Shown one piece after another: positions 16,785 through 26,157 of a stretch of 64,000 nt of DNA. The notes beneath the pieces are model-generated. The model saw nothing but the letters and a program-made list of their open reading frames with translations, searched no databases and was not told where the DNA came from. The DNA comes from Alphaproteobacteria bacterium (GTDB taxonomy: Bacteria; Pseudomonadota; Alphaproteobacteria; Rhizobiales; Hyphomicrobiaceae), in assembly GCA_022600345.1 (NCBI GenBank), contig JAHZKP010000105.1, forward strand, positions 1 to 64,000, in the 5' to 3' direction. How positions within the stretch are numbered: the stretch's first letter is position 1; each line of letters begins with the position of its first letter. A program made the translations under genes and the position numbers.

Positions 16785-18701
16785 TCAGGCCCCCATTCCG
16801 CGGCTCGACAAAACGCCCTGGATCTCATCGAGGATCGCGGGATCGTCAATCGTCGCAGGTGCAGTCCAATCCTCACCGTCGGCAATCTTGCGCATCGTCG
16901 CCCGCAAGATCTTACCCGAACGGGTCTTGGGAAGCCTTGGCACCACCATCACATTCTTGAATGCCGCAACCGGACCGATCTCCGCCCGTACCAGCTTTAC
17001 GACTTCCGCCTCGATCTCTTTTTCATCCTTGGTCACCCCGGCATTGAGCACCAGGAAGCCCGCAGGCAACTGCCCTTTCAACTTGTCGGCAACGCCGATC
17101 ACCGCACATTCGGCAACATCGGGATGGGTTGCAACAACCTCTTCCATTTGCCCCGTCGATAACCGGTGACCGGCCACGTTGATCACGTCATCGGTCCGCG
17201 CCATCACGTAGACATAGCCATCCTCATCCAGATAGCCCGCATCCGAAGTCGAATAGTAGCCCTCGAATTGCGACAGGTAGCTTTCCCGGAAACGTTCGTC
17301 ATTGCCCCACAGCGTCGGCAGATTGCCAGGCGGCAACGGCAGCTTGATGCCAATCGTACCGCTCTCACCGGCAGCAACAGGCTTCCCGGCTTCATCGAGA
17401 ACGTGAAGTTCATAGCCCGGCATCGCGACCGTCGGCGAACCATACTTGATCGGTAGCAGGCCAAGCCCCACAGGATTGCCTGCAATCGCCCAGCCCGTTT
17501 CGGTCTGCCACCAGTGATCGATCACCGGCACCTTAAGTTGCGCCTCCGCCCACTTGATGGTGTCAGGGTCGGCCCGCTCACCCGCCAGGAATAGCGCCCT
17601 GAGGCACGACATATCGTATTTGCCCACAAACGACCCGTCAGGATCCTCCTTCTTGATCGCCCGGAACGCCGTCGGCGCGGTAAACAGGGAGGCTACCTTG
17701 TGCTGCGAAATCACCCGCCAGAAGGCGCCCGCATCCGGGGTCCCAACAGGCTTTCCTTCGTAGACAAGCGTCGTGGCCCCGTGCAGCAGCGGCGCGTAAC
17801 AAATATAGGAATGCCCCACGACCCAACCGACATCGGAAGCCACCCAGAACACTTCGCCCGGCTTGATGTCGTAGAGGTTCTTCATGGTCCATTTGAGCGC
17901 AACCATGTGCCCGCCATTGTCGCGCAGCACGCCTTTGGGCTGCCCGGTAGTGCCCGATGTGTAGAGAATATAGAGCGGGTCAGTCGCCTTAACGGCAACA
18001 GGACCAGCCTTGCGCCCGCGCTCCTTCAAACTGGTCGTAACTTCCAACCAATCATAATCGCGCCCGGCGATCATGGAGGCTTCGGCCATCGGACGCTGCA
18101 GGATCAGGCAGGCTGACGGCTTCGATTGCGACAGTTCGATGGCTTTGTCGAGCAATGGCTTATAGGGGATGACTTTGCTGCCCTCGATGCCGCACGAGGC
18201 AGAAACGATCGCAACTGGCTTGGCGTCATCGATCCGTGTCGCAAGCTCTGAGGCCGCAAATCCGCCGAAGACGACCGAATGAACCGCCCCGATCCGTGCA
18301 CACGCCAGCATCGCCATGACGGCCTGGGGGATCATCGGCATATAGATGACGACCCTGTCGCCCGTCTTGACGCCCAAGTCGACCAGCGCCGCTGCAAGCG
18401 TCGCCACTTCGTCGGTCAGTTCGCTGTAGGTGAAGGTCTTGACGGTATCGGTCACCGGGCTGTCGAAAATCAGCGCCGGTTGATCGCCCAGCCCGGCCTC
18501 GACATGGCGGTCCAGACAGTTGTAGGCGGTATTGCACTCAGCCCCCGAAAACCACCGCCCGTATTGACCTGAGTAAGCGTCAAGCACACTGTCCCACGGC
18601 TTATACCAGGAAACATCCTTGGCCGCCTCGCCCCAAAACGCCTCTGGGTCGTCAAGCCAGGACTTGTAGACTTCGTGGTATTGGCTGGCCGAAGTAGTCA
18701 T
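16785..18701 (-). CDS. prpE: Propionyl-CoA synthetase (propionate-CoA ligase)
   Basis: ANL-superfamily acyl-CoA ligase that activates propionate with ATP and CoA through an acyl-adenylate. About 638 residues, matching PrpE/acetyl-CoA synthetase length. Motifs: SYLDDPEAFW-like ACAS N-terminus (YKSWLDDPEAFWGEAA), ILYTSGTTGQPKGV near residue 250, WWQTETGWAI, DVINVAGHRLSTGQMEE, and the catalytic lysine in KTRSGKILRATMRKI. PrpE is favoured over AcsA by overall pattern, but acetate may also be used. The ATG at 18701 follows GGGAGATG; the longer frame adds an unrelated leader. Probably assimilates propionate toward the methylmalonyl or methylcitrate route, whose genes are not in the window. Confidence 0.9.
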   Translation of the reverse strand: MTTSASQYHEVYKSWLDDPEAFWGEAAKDVSWYKPWDSVLDAYSGQYGRWFSGAECNTAYNCLDRHVEAGLGDQPALIFDSPVTDTVKTFTYSELTDEVATLAAALVDLGVKTGDRVVIYMPMIPQAVMAMLACARIGAVHSVVFGGFAASELATRIDDAKPVAIVSASCGIEGSKVIPYKPLLDKAIELSQSKPSACLILQRPMAEASMIAGRDYDWLEVTTSLKERGRKAGPVAVKATDPLYILYTSGTTGQPKGVLRDNGGHMVALKWTMKNLYDIKPGEVFWVASDVGWVVGHSYICYAPLLHGATTLVYEGKPVGTPDAGAFWRVISQHKVASLFTAPTAFRAIKKEDPDGSFVGKYDMSCLRALFLAGERADPDTIKWAEAQLKVPVIDHWWQTETGWAIAGNPVGLGLLPIKYGSPTVAMPGYELHVLDEAGKPVAAGESGTIGIKLPLPPGNLPTLWGNDERFRESYLSQFEGYYSTSDAGYLDEDGYVYVMARTDDVINVAGHRLSTGQMEEVVATHPDVAECAVIGVADKLKGQLPAGFLVLNAGVTKDEKEIEAEVVKLVRAEIGPVAAFKNVMVVPRLPKTRSGKILRATMRKIADGEDWTAPATIDDPAILDEIQGVLSSRGMGA

Positions 18702-18910
18702 TAGGGCATCTCCCGGGTGCATTGCTCTAATTTTGATTGTAAGGCGCCAATGTTCTCTGTCTTGACGCATTGCGCAATACGACAATGCGCGTAGAAAAAA
18801 ACAGCCAAACGGTTGACTTCAATCAAAAACAAGTTTCCACGCAGCCCTGTTGTTCCGCGATGCAACAAGTATCCCATTGATGACAGGCCTCACATTGGCT
18901 AGACATCATC

Positions 18911-19037
18911 CGACCATACGCGGTCACACTTCGTGATCGAATGGTCGGATAAAGATGCTCTACACCTATAATTCTAGAGCAACTTTATCCGATCAATGAA
19001 TCGCTGAAGGCGATTCCGTTAGATCGGATGTTGCTCT
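18911..19037. repeat. Nested and competing inverted repeats upstream of the acyl-CoA synthetase
   Basis: The 382 bases between the divergent synthetase genes hold three dyads. CGACCAT/ATGGTCG (18911-18917, 18941-18947) encloses TCAC/GTGA. The central arm 18976-18992 pairs with 18945-18961 (16 of 17) and alternatively, in two blocks, with 19022-19037 (ATCCGATC/GATCGGAT, AGAGCAAC/GTTGCTCT); inside the second is GAATCGC/GCGATTC (18998-19004, 19010-19016). The outer AGAGCAAC ... GTTGCTCT palindrome resembles a dispersed alphaproteobacterial repeat, so it may be a repeat copy rather than a regulator. Confidence 0.65.
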
Positions 19038-19083
19038 ATCGTCGAGCGCAGAAAATTCTAAAACCCAGCAGCTTAGTTGAGAC

Positions 19084-20712
19084 ATGACAGCAAACCCTTA
19101 CGAGCAAAACCTAGACCGCAACCCAGCCAATTATCAGCCCCTGACCCCGCTGACGTTCCTGGAGCGCGCCGCCAAGGTCTATCCCGACCACACCGCAATC
19201 ATTCATGGCAACGCCCGCTATACCTACCGCGACTTCTACGCCCGCTCGCGCCGTTTGGCCTCCGCACTGGCAGCTAAGTTCGTCGGCAAGGGCGACACCG
19301 TCTCGGTAATGCTGTCCAACACCCCGCCAATGCTGGAAGCCCACTACGGTGTGCCGATGACGGGTGCCGTCCTGCATTCAATCAACACGCGGCTTGATGC
19401 GCCCATCGTCGCCTTCCAACTCGACCACGCCAACACCAAGGTGCTGATCGTCGACCGCGAATTCTCAGCCGTCATCAAGGACGCGCTGGCCCAGGCCAAG
19501 GTCAAGCCCCTGATCATCGACTATCAGGACCCCGAATTCCCCCAGGACGGCGAACAGCTCTCCTATACCGAATACGAACAGTTCATCGCATCAGGCGATC
19601 CCGAATTCGCCTGGAAAATGCCCGACGACGAATGGGACGCGGTCTCGCTCAACTACACGTCGGGCACCACCGGCAACCCCAAGGGCGTCGTCTACCACCA
19701 CCGCGGCGCCGGCCTGATGTGTTATTCAAACACCCTCGCAACGGCCATGGATCGCCACCCTGTCTACCTGTGGACCCTGCCGATGTTCCACTGCAACGGC
19801 TGGTGTTTCCCCTGGTCGCTGTCGGCCGTCGCCGGAACCCACGTCTGCCTCAGATGGGTCCGCGCCAAGGCCATGTTCGATGCCATCGCCGACCACAAGG
19901 TCACCCACCTCTCCGGCGCCCCGATCGTCATGTCCGTCATGCTCAACGCGACACCAGAAGAGCGCCGCGAATTCTCCCATCAGGTCGCCTTTAATCACGC
20001 CGCAGCCCCACCGCCGCAATCCGTTCTCAACGCCATGGCCGAACAGGGCTTTATCCTGACCCACCTTTACGGCCTGACCGAAACCTACGGGCCCGCCGTC
20101 ATCAACGAGTGGAATTCGGCCTGGAATGATCTGGAACCCGCCCAGATCGCCAACAAGCGCATCCGTCAGGGTGTGCGCTATGTCTCCCTGGAAGACCTCA
20201 CCGTCATGGACCCCCAAACGATGACCCGCGTGCCTGCCGATGGCGAAACCCTGGGCGAGGTTATGTTCCGCGGCAACAACGTCATGAAGGGCTACCTCAA
20301 GAACCCAAAGGCCACCGACGAAAGCTTCGAAGGCGGTTGGTTCCACTCAGGCGATCTTGGCGTCATGCACCCAGACGGCTATATCCAGCTCAAGGACCGC
20401 TCCAAGGACATTATTATCTCCGGCGGCGAGAACATCTCCTCAATTGAAGTCGAAGATGTCCTCTACAAGCACCCCGCCATCGCAGCCTGCGCCGTTGTTG
20501 CCAAACCCGATGAAAAATGGGGTGAGACACCCTGTGCCGTCATCGAATTAAAACCCGGAGAAACCCTTACCCAGGACGAAGTCATAAGCTGGTGCCGGGA
20601 AAGTCTGGCCAACTTCAAGTGTCCACGGCACGTCATTTTCAGCGAAGTTCCCAAGACCTCGACTGGAAAGATCCAGAAATTCAAGTTGCGGGAAATGGCC
20701 AAAGGCAATTAG
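19084..20712 (+). CDS. Acyl-CoA synthetase, medium-chain / DmdB-like
   Basis: AMP-forming fatty acyl-CoA ligase of 542 residues. Motifs: LNYTSGTTGNPKGVVYHHRG near residue 189, LYGLTETYGP, WFHSGDLGVMHPDGYIQLKD, DIIISGGENISSIEVEDVLY and the C-terminal lysine in KTSTGKIQKFKLREMAKGN. The family covers medium-chain fatty acid and 3-methylmercaptopropionate (DmdB) ligases; the sequence alone does not separate them. It is transcribed divergently from prpE. A long acyl-CoA dehydrogenase of the DmdC-type architecture is encoded 23 kb away (43447), which would be needed for either pathway. Confidence 0.88.
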   Translation: MTANPYEQNLDRNPANYQPLTPLTFLERAAKVYPDHTAIIHGNARYTYRDFYARSRRLASALAAKFVGKGDTVSVMLSNTPPMLEAHYGVPMTGAVLHSINTRLDAPIVAFQLDHANTKVLIVDREFSAVIKDALAQAKVKPLIIDYQDPEFPQDGEQLSYTEYEQFIASGDPEFAWKMPDDEWDAVSLNYTSGTTGNPKGVVYHHRGAGLMCYSNTLATAMDRHPVYLWTLPMFHCNGWCFPWSLSAVAGTHVCLRWVRAKAMFDAIADHKVTHLSGAPIVMSVMLNATPEERREFSHQVAFNHAAAPPPQSVLNAMAEQGFILTHLYGLTETYGPAVINEWNSAWNDLEPAQIANKRIRQGVRYVSLEDLTVMDPQTMTRVPADGETLGEVMFRGNNVMKGYLKNPKATDESFEGGWFHSGDLGVMHPDGYIQLKDRSKDIIISGGENISSIEVEDVLYKHPAIAACAVVAKPDEKWGETPCAVIELKPGETLTQDEVISWCRESLANFKCPRHVIFSEVPKTSTGKIQKFKLREMAKGN

Positions 20713-20870
20713 AGCCCAGGCAGCGTGCAAACGGCTAATTCCAGACTGCCGATACACCATACACAAAACACTCCGCACACCGAATCGGTACGATGTGTTA
20801 AGTCTGGCAGCAGATCCGTGCGTTCCGATAACATCGGCCGCCCGCTTTCCGCTGCCAGAGGAGGCACAGC

Positions 20871-22166
20871 TTGATCTCGTTGCAACAAGATTGGCCTAAC
20901 GCCAAATCAGCGACCAAGACCGCTGCGTTCCTGACGCTTCTGGCTTTCGGCGTGGCCGCAGGCTCGCTCACTGCCGCCACCGACCAAGCCCAGGCAGCCA
21001 GCAAGAGCAAGCGGACCCTGTCACTTGCGCAGAAAAAGCGCGTCGTCTTGAACGCCCCGCCCGAAGTCCTGCGCATGCTTGGCGGCCACGTGATGATCGG
21101 TTACTACCGCGGCTGGCAGCTCACGCCATTGCTGAAACGCGGCGCCATCGGCGGCGTGTTCGTCACCCGCCGTAACGCCAAGCGCCGTTCCCGCAAAGCC
21201 ATCGCCAGGGAACTGCAGTCCTTCAGAACCCTGGCTGCTGAAGGCAGCAGTCGCCCGCTACTCATCGCCACCGACCAGGAAGGCGGCCTCGTCGCCCACA
21301 TGACGCCACCGCTCAAACGCCAGACCTCGCTTGGCGACGCCGTCAAACGCGCCAAGACCCCTCAAGAACGTTCAGAAATCGCACGGCAATTCGCCATCAA
21401 GCAGGCAATCGGTCTCTCCGACCTGGGCATTAATCTCAACTTTTCCCCGGTCGTCGACCTGAAACCCGCAAAACGCCTGCGCCGCGACCGCAAAACGCAT
21501 CTCAAGCGCCGCGCCATATCCAACGACCCGCAGATCGTCATCGAAGCCGCCCAGACTTATTGCAACACGTTGGCCGGCTGGAGAATTCTGTGCACGCTGA
21601 AGCATTTCCCCGGCCTCCAGGGCGTCAAGGCTGACACGCATATCTCGCAGGCCGAATTGAAGAAGACCCGCCAGGAACTGGAGGCATCCGATTGGCTCCC
21701 ATTCTCCAAACTGATCGACAAGACGCCTGCCGCGATGATGATCGGGCATGCCAAACTGATGGCGGTCGATAAGCACAACCCGGCCTCCGCCTCCAAGCAC
21801 GTCATTGGCACGCTTCTTCGCGGCGAGTGGAATTACGATGGGATTATCGTCACCGATGACCTGGACATGGGCGCCATCACCAAACGCCCTGGCGGTATTG
21901 GCAAAGCCGCCGTCGACTCACTCACAGCCGGCACCGACATCTTGTTGCTGACCCATGATGGGGACGTTGTGTTTGAAGTTCTTTACGCTCTGCTCAAGGC
22001 CCACGAGCGCGGTCTGATCAAACCCGAAGTACTGGCCCGCAGCCGCCAACGGCTCGATCGGTTCGCGATGCGCTTTTCCCCTCGCGAATTCGCTTGGCCG
22101 CAGGGTTTCCCATTGCCGACGCCCGCACCTCAACGCGCCGCCGCGACCACCGCTTCGGCGAATTAG
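20871..22166 (+). CDS. Secreted GH3-family beta-N-acetylhexosaminidase-like protein
   Basis: Glycoside hydrolase family 3 catalytic domain, nearest to NagZ-type beta-N-acetylglucosaminidases. Signal peptide at 1-42 (FLTLLAFGVAAGSLTAATDQAQA) sends it to the periplasm, unlike cytoplasmic NagZ. Catalytic-domain motifs: LLIATDQEGG near residue 134, LGINLNFSPVVDL, LKHFPGLQGVKADTH near 243, where NagZ-type enzymes carry the Asp/His catalytic dyad, and IVTDDLDMGAI near 328 with the nucleophile aspartate. 431 residues. The start is TTG with a strong GAGGAGG six bases upstream. Possible roles are muropeptide or chitin-fragment trimming. A perfect TCAGCCC/GGGCTGA hairpin follows at 22321-22337. Confidence 0.85.
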   Translation: MISLQQDWPNAKSATKTAAFLTLLAFGVAAGSLTAATDQAQAASKSKRTLSLAQKKRVVLNAPPEVLRMLGGHVMIGYYRGWQLTPLLKRGAIGGVFVTRRNAKRRSRKAIARELQSFRTLAAEGSSRPLLIATDQEGGLVAHMTPPLKRQTSLGDAVKRAKTPQERSEIARQFAIKQAIGLSDLGINLNFSPVVDLKPAKRLRRDRKTHLKRRAISNDPQIVIEAAQTYCNTLAGWRILCTLKHFPGLQGVKADTHISQAELKKTRQELEASDWLPFSKLIDKTPAAMMIGHAKLMAVDKHNPASASKHVIGTLLRGEWNYDGIIVTDDLDMGAITKRPGGIGKAAVDSLTAGTDILLLTHDGDVVFEVLYALLKAHERGLIKPEVLARSRQRLDRFAMRFSPREFAWPQGFPLPTPAPQRAAATTASAN

Positions 22167-22440
22167 AGCGGGCTAGGCGAACCCATTCACCACCCTACGG
22201 CCCACGGCCTTGGCGGAGGTCAAATGGCCGAAAGGATACCCAACGCTTCCGCAACTGCCTCGCGTTTTCCGTTCGCCCGGCATCGCAGTTTGCGCGCAAT
22301 AAACAACTTGCAGACCGACGTCAGCCCGAAGGGCTGACCGGCCCGGCACACCGTTTCCCGGCATACTGTTCAATGTAAATCGCCGGGGTCGCACTATCGA
22401 ACGGAGAAATCCGGACAACGGCGCCCCGGCACGAATTCGA

Positions 22441-22617
22441 TTAGTGCCGCGTCTCGTTTTTGAGGCGCTCAATTTCTTCTTTCAGTCTGAGCTTTTCTTG
22501 TTTCATTCGTCGAAGAACTAGATCATCAGAACCGGGCCTGGCAGCCTCTTGATCGATTTGCTGATCCAAGAGACGGTGCTTCTCAGCGAGCTCTGCAAGA
22601 TGACCTTCAAGCGACAT
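22441..22617 (-). CDS. YdcH/DUF465 family small coiled-coil protein
   Basis: A 58-residue protein, charged throughout and predicted as one helical hairpin, with the DUF465 pattern LAELAEKHRLLDQQIDQE followed by LRRMKQEKLRLKEEIERL. Function of the family is unknown. The start at 22617 has AGGAGGAG six bases upstream, which rules out the longer frame to 22689. It is divergent from a second member of the same family 253 bases away. Confidence 0.88.
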   Translation of the reverse strand: MSLEGHLAELAEKHRLLDQQIDQEAARPGSDDLVLRRMKQEKLRLKEEIERLKNETRH

Positions 22618-22870
22618 ATGTGCTCCTCCTGTTGCGGATTCTACGCCCTCAAAACGTGGCAGATTGGCGCAGAATTGTCCATTGGTCACCTGTTAACAAT
22701 TAAACGATTTATCAAAACACGTCTCACGATGGGCCACCCATTACCGGTCTCATGGTTCAGTTGTCAGGAACCTTTGCAGCGCGATAGTTATTTTCAACTG
22801 GCTACACTTGCGCAAACTGCCTAAGCAGACGATAGTCTGCCGCCGTTCAGACAGGGGTCATGCAAAAACG

Positions 22871-23077
22871 ATGGACCGCGATCAAGAGAACAATTTGCGC
22901 GACGAACTTGTGGCGCTCCAGCAGCGCCACCGCGCGCTCGACGAAGAGATCGTAGAATTGGAACTCTCCGCCAGCGTCGATCAGCTGACAATCAAGCGCC
23001 TCAAAAAAGAAAAGCTTGTATTGAAGGATCGCATCCACGCGATCGAAGATCAGCTAACTCCCGACATCATCGCTTGA
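22871..23077 (+). CDS. YdcH/DUF465 family small coiled-coil protein, paralogue
   Basis: A 68-residue protein with the same pattern as its divergent neighbour (LVALQQRHRALDEEIVELE; LTIKRLKKEKLVLKDRIHAI), clearly a paralogue. Function unknown. The ATG at 22871 is chosen because family similarity starts there; the Shine-Dalgarno candidate AGGGG is about 13 bases upstream, rather far. The two genes share the intergenic region 22618-22870, which is AT-richer than its surroundings and probably contains both promoters. Confidence 0.85.
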   Translation: MDRDQENNLRDELVALQQRHRALDEEIVELELSASVDQLTIKRLKKEKLVLKDRIHAIEDQLTPDIIA

Positions 23078-23148
23078 AATCGGGGCATACCGCTTCTGGC
23101 CCGGCAATTATTCAGCCGGCACCCGTCGACGACAATATTGCCGGGCCA

Positions 23149-23583
23149 CTACCTGACCGCGATGGCCACATCGCGCAATACGTTGGCTTCCAGCTCCATC
23201 TCCACGACGCGGTGTTTCAATACGTCACCGATACTGATGATACCGACAAGCTTTCCATCCTCCACGACCGGTACGTGGCGAATGCGCTGCATCGTCATTA
23301 CGCCGGCAACCTTGGAAATCGTGTCGTCAGGCTTGCACGTGTGCACAGCGTCCCGGCAAAGATCGGAAACGCGCATCGAGTCGACAGCGCTGCCAACTTC
23401 AGCCAGACCGTTGATCACATCGCGTTCTGAAACGATGCCATCCAGGCTCTTGCCGTCCGCCGATACAATCATTGCACCGACGTTTTCTTCCTTGAAGCGA
23501 TGCGCCAGCGCGCCGATCGTCAGCGTGGGGCGAACGGTGCGTATATGACGGCCTTTTTCGTCCAGGATTTCGGACACTCTCAT
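23149..23583 (-). CDS. CBS-domain pair protein
   Basis: A 144-residue protein that consists of two CBS domains, a module that senses adenine nucleotides. The first runs from MRVSEILDEKG to about residue 60 with GAMIVSADGKSLDGIVSERD; the second has MTMQRIRHVPVVEDGKLVGIISIGDVLK. No catalytic partner domain is attached. The ATG at 23583 has GGAGGAAAC upstream. It converges with the plus-strand YdcH gene. Target unknown. Confidence 0.92.
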   Translation of the reverse strand: MRVSEILDEKGRHIRTVRPTLTIGALAHRFKEENVGAMIVSADGKSLDGIVSERDVINGLAEVGSAVDSMRVSDLCRDAVHTCKPDDTISKVAGVMTMQRIRHVPVVEDGKLVGIISIGDVLKHRVVEMELEANVLRDVAIAVR

Positions 23584-23989
23584 CGGTTTCCTCCGTAGTC
23601 CGAGCACCCCCACGCGCAACGGACTTCTTTTTTACCGGCAGGCCCCTGTTTTCAGTCTATAACCGAGCTCGCAGCACGGCAATGGCAGTCGCGTGTCTTG
23701 CTCCGCCTTTTCAGCCCGACAGGAGGCGAACGGACCATTGAGCCACCGACCTTGCAATGCCCGCGGATGCTGCGCCGCACCATGCTCGATGCTTGCGCCG
23801 CCTGCCTGCCTCGTATAGAAGGCCCGTTTTCCCGTGTGCTTAAGTCAGATTCGCCCTACCAGTTGTGCGCCCGGATCTAAAAGCCCGGCACGCCAAGGCC
23901 ATGCGTGCGAGCGAGGCGTTGGAACCATGTGTCCGTCAGGATCACTCTCAGATTTGAAAATCACAGGCCGATAGTCGACTGGAACGAGA
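23584..23989. other. Intergenic region before purE, no gene seen
   Basis: About 400 bases between the divergent CBS gene and purE. No open frame with family resemblance, no clear hairpin and no riboswitch-like structure was recognised. It presumably holds the promoters of both genes. Confidence 0.5.
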
Positions 23990-24520
23990 ATGAGCGAAAC
24001 CGAACTTAGCGCCCAAAGCGCCGCCGCCCCGCTGGTCGGGATCATCATGGGCAGCCAATCCGACTGGCCGACCATGCAGCGCGCCGCCGCCATCCTCGAA
24101 GAACTCCAAGTAGCTCATGAGACCCGCATCGTATCTGCCCACCGCACTCCAGACCGCCTCTATGACTATGCCCGGTCAGCCCACTCACGCGGATTGAAAG
24201 TCATTATCGCCGGCGCTGGAGGCGCCGCCCACCTGCCTGGAATGGCGGCCGCGATGACCATTCTTCCCGTCCTCGGCGTCCCCATAAAATCAAAGACCAT
24301 GAGCGGCCTCGACAGCCTCTATTCCATCGTCCAGATGCCGGCCGGCATCCCGGTTGGAACGCTCGCCATCGGCGATGCCGGCGCCAGTAACGCCGGCCTT
24401 CTGGCCGCCCAGATCCTCGCAGTGACAGACCCGCAGTTGGCCGGGCGGCTAAACGCCTTTCGAGATCGCCAAACGCAAGCCGTTGCCGACATCCCCGTCG
24501 ATGACGCGTCGAAATCCTAA
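23990..24520 (+). CDS. purE: N5-carboxyaminoimidazole ribonucleotide mutase
   Basis: Purine biosynthesis: converts N5-CAIR, the PurK product, to CAIR. 176 residues, bacterial class I. Signatures: [12 protein letters not shown] near residue 20, [14 protein letters not shown] with the catalytic histidine, [19 protein letters not shown] and [20 protein letters not shown]. It is followed 20 bases later by purK, so the two form an operon and the product of each is immediately next to its partner in the pathway. The first 12 residues are variable. Confidence 0.96.
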   Translation: MSETELSAQSAAAPLVGIIMGSQSDWPTMQRAAAILEELQVAHETRIVSAHRTPDRLYDYARSAHSRGLKVIIAGAGGAAHLPGMAAAMTILPVLGVPIKSKTMSGLDSLYSIVQMPAGIPVGTLAIGDAGASNAGLLAAQILAVTDPQLAGRLNAFRDRQTQAVADIPVDDASKS

Positions 24521-24539
24521 TGGTTAGGTCGGGCTGATT

Positions 24540-25622
24540 ATGACCGCTCTCCCCCCCGGCTCCGTCATCGGAATTCTAGGCAGCGGCCAACTTGGACGAA
24601 TGCTGGCAATCGCCGCCGCCCGGCTTGGCCTGCAAACCCACACCTACTCCGACACCAGCGGCCCCGCCTTCGACGTTTCCTACAAGCACACGCTTGGGCC
24701 CTATGACGACACGCAACGCATTTCAGCCTGGGCCAATGAAGTCGACGTCGTCACCTACGAATTTGAAAACGTTCCGCTACAGGCCGCCGCCGCTGCCGCC
24801 GCTTTGAAACCCGTGCGCCCCGGCGCACGCGCGCTCGAAGCCGCACAAGACCGGTTGGCCGAGAAAACCTTCATCGATCGGCTCGGCATTCCGCTCGCCC
24901 CGTTTGCCGCCGTGAACTCGAAGGCCGATCTAGAAGCCGCGATAGAAAAAATCGGCACGCCCGGCATCCTGAAAACCCGCCGCTTTGGCTACGATGGCAA
25001 GGGTCAGGCCCGAATGGCCCGCCCCGACCAGGCGCAATGGGCGCTCGACGAAATCGGCAACGCACCAGCCATCCTTGAAGGCTTCGTAAAATTCGAATGC
25101 GAAGTCTCCGTCATCGTCGCCCGTGGCCTCGATGGAGCGACGCAATTCTACGATATCCCCCTCAACACCCACGTCGACGGCATATTGGCGACCTCGACCG
25201 TTCCCGGGCCCCTGCCGCCCAACCAAGTCGACCGCGCCCGCGATATCGCACGGCGCATTGCCGATGAACTGGACTATGTCGGGATACTCACAGTCGAATT
25301 GTTCTATGCCGGGGAAGATGCCGGCTCGCCGCTGGTCGTCAACGAAATCGCCCCCAGGGTCCATAATTCCGGCCATTGGACAATCGATGCGTGCGCCTCC
25401 TGCCAATTCGACAACCACATTCGCGCCATCGCCGGCTGGCCTATTGCCCCCACAACCCGCCATAGCGATGCCGAAATGACCAATTTGATCGGTCACGCGG
25501 CCAATGATTGGCCTGAGCTGGCGCGCGAAACTTCGACTTGCATCCACCTCTATGGCAAACGCGACGCCCGGCCGGGCCGCAAGATGGGCCACGTCACCCG
25601 GCTAAAGCCGTTAACGACTTGA
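24540..25622 (+). CDS. purK: N5-carboxyaminoimidazole ribonucleotide synthase
   Basis: ATP-grasp enzyme that carboxylates AIR with bicarbonate to give N5-CAIR for PurE. 360 residues. The N-terminal preATP-grasp domain starts IGILGSGQLGRMLAIAAARLGL; the ATP-grasp region includes LKTRRFGYDGKGQ and ILEGFVKFECEVSVI; the catalytic part has EIAPRVHNSGHWTIDAC. It is downstream of purE on the same strand with a 20-base gap and is probably the last gene of that operon. Confidence 0.96.
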   Translation: MTALPPGSVIGILGSGQLGRMLAIAAARLGLQTHTYSDTSGPAFDVSYKHTLGPYDDTQRISAWANEVDVVTYEFENVPLQAAAAAAALKPVRPGARALEAAQDRLAEKTFIDRLGIPLAPFAAVNSKADLEAAIEKIGTPGILKTRRFGYDGKGQARMARPDQAQWALDEIGNAPAILEGFVKFECEVSVIVARGLDGATQFYDIPLNTHVDGILATSTVPGPLPPNQVDRARDIARRIADELDYVGILTVELFYAGEDAGSPLVVNEIAPRVHNSGHWTIDACASCQFDNHIRAIAGWPIAPTTRHSDAEMTNLIGHAANDWPELARETSTCIHLYGKRDARPGRKMGHVTRLKPLTT

Positions 25623-25807
25623 CCCAGTCGCAGAAAGTCCCCAAACAAAGGGATCACACCGCCTTGGTGGACATGAACCTCACATCCATGGTATCCACCG
25701 GCCAATCCGTACAAGTTTCGCCGCTGTGCGACGGGCACCCCGCCCGGCCAGCGTAGCCTATTGAACACAGCAGTCTGAGACCGCTAACAGAAAGGATAGG
25801 GACCCGC

Positions 25808-26044
25808 GTGCAGGTTCTCGTTCGCGACAACAATGTCGACCAAGCCCTTAAGGCGCTCAAGAAGAAGATGCAGCGTGAGGGTATTTTCCGTGAGATGAAA
25901 CTCCGGAACTATTATGAAAAACCCTCCGAAAAGCGCGCCCGCGAAAAGGCCGAAGCCATTCGCCGCGCCCGCAAGCTGGCCCGCAAACGCCTCCAGCGCG
26001 AAGGCCTGTTGCCCATGAAGGCAAAGCCGGCACGTGGCCGCTGA
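25808..26044 (+). CDS. rpsU: 30S ribosomal protein bS21
   Basis: Small basic ribosomal protein of 78 residues with the family start [21 protein letters not shown] and the [20 protein letters not shown] core; the arginine/lysine-rich C-terminal tail ([23 protein letters not shown]) is typical of alphaproteobacteria. The start codon is GTG, with AGAAAGGATAGGG upstream. A strong terminator follows, so it is probably a single-gene transcript or the end of the purEK unit. Confidence 0.96.
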   Translation: MQVLVRDNNVDQALKALKKKMQREGIFREMKLRNYYEKPSEKRAREKAEAIRRARKLARKRLQREGLLPMKAKPARGR

Positions 26045-26080
26045 AGCCCTTCAGGCGAAGGCAGCAAATAGATTCAAAAA

Positions 26081-26116
26081 GGCCGGCTGCACGTTGTGCG
26101 CGCCGGCCTTTCTCGT
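26081..26116 (+). terminator. rpsU intrinsic terminator
   Basis: GGCCGGC pairs with GCCGGCC around a 14-base loop that can itself pair partly (GCAC/GTGC), preceded by AAAAA and followed by TTTCTCGTTT. It lies 37 bases after the rpsU stop. Confidence 0.85.
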
Positions 26117-26157
26117 TTGAATAACTCAGACACACTCTGGACCGGATCGACCTGCCC

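Noticed and set aside
18702-18785. Longer start of prpE
   Set aside because: The added residues are unlike the family and the ATG at 18701 has a good Shine-Dalgarno.
22173-22472. Minus-strand frame over the region after the GH3 gene
   Set aside because: Arginine-rich, no ribosome binding site, overlaps the YdcH gene end; treated as non-coding.
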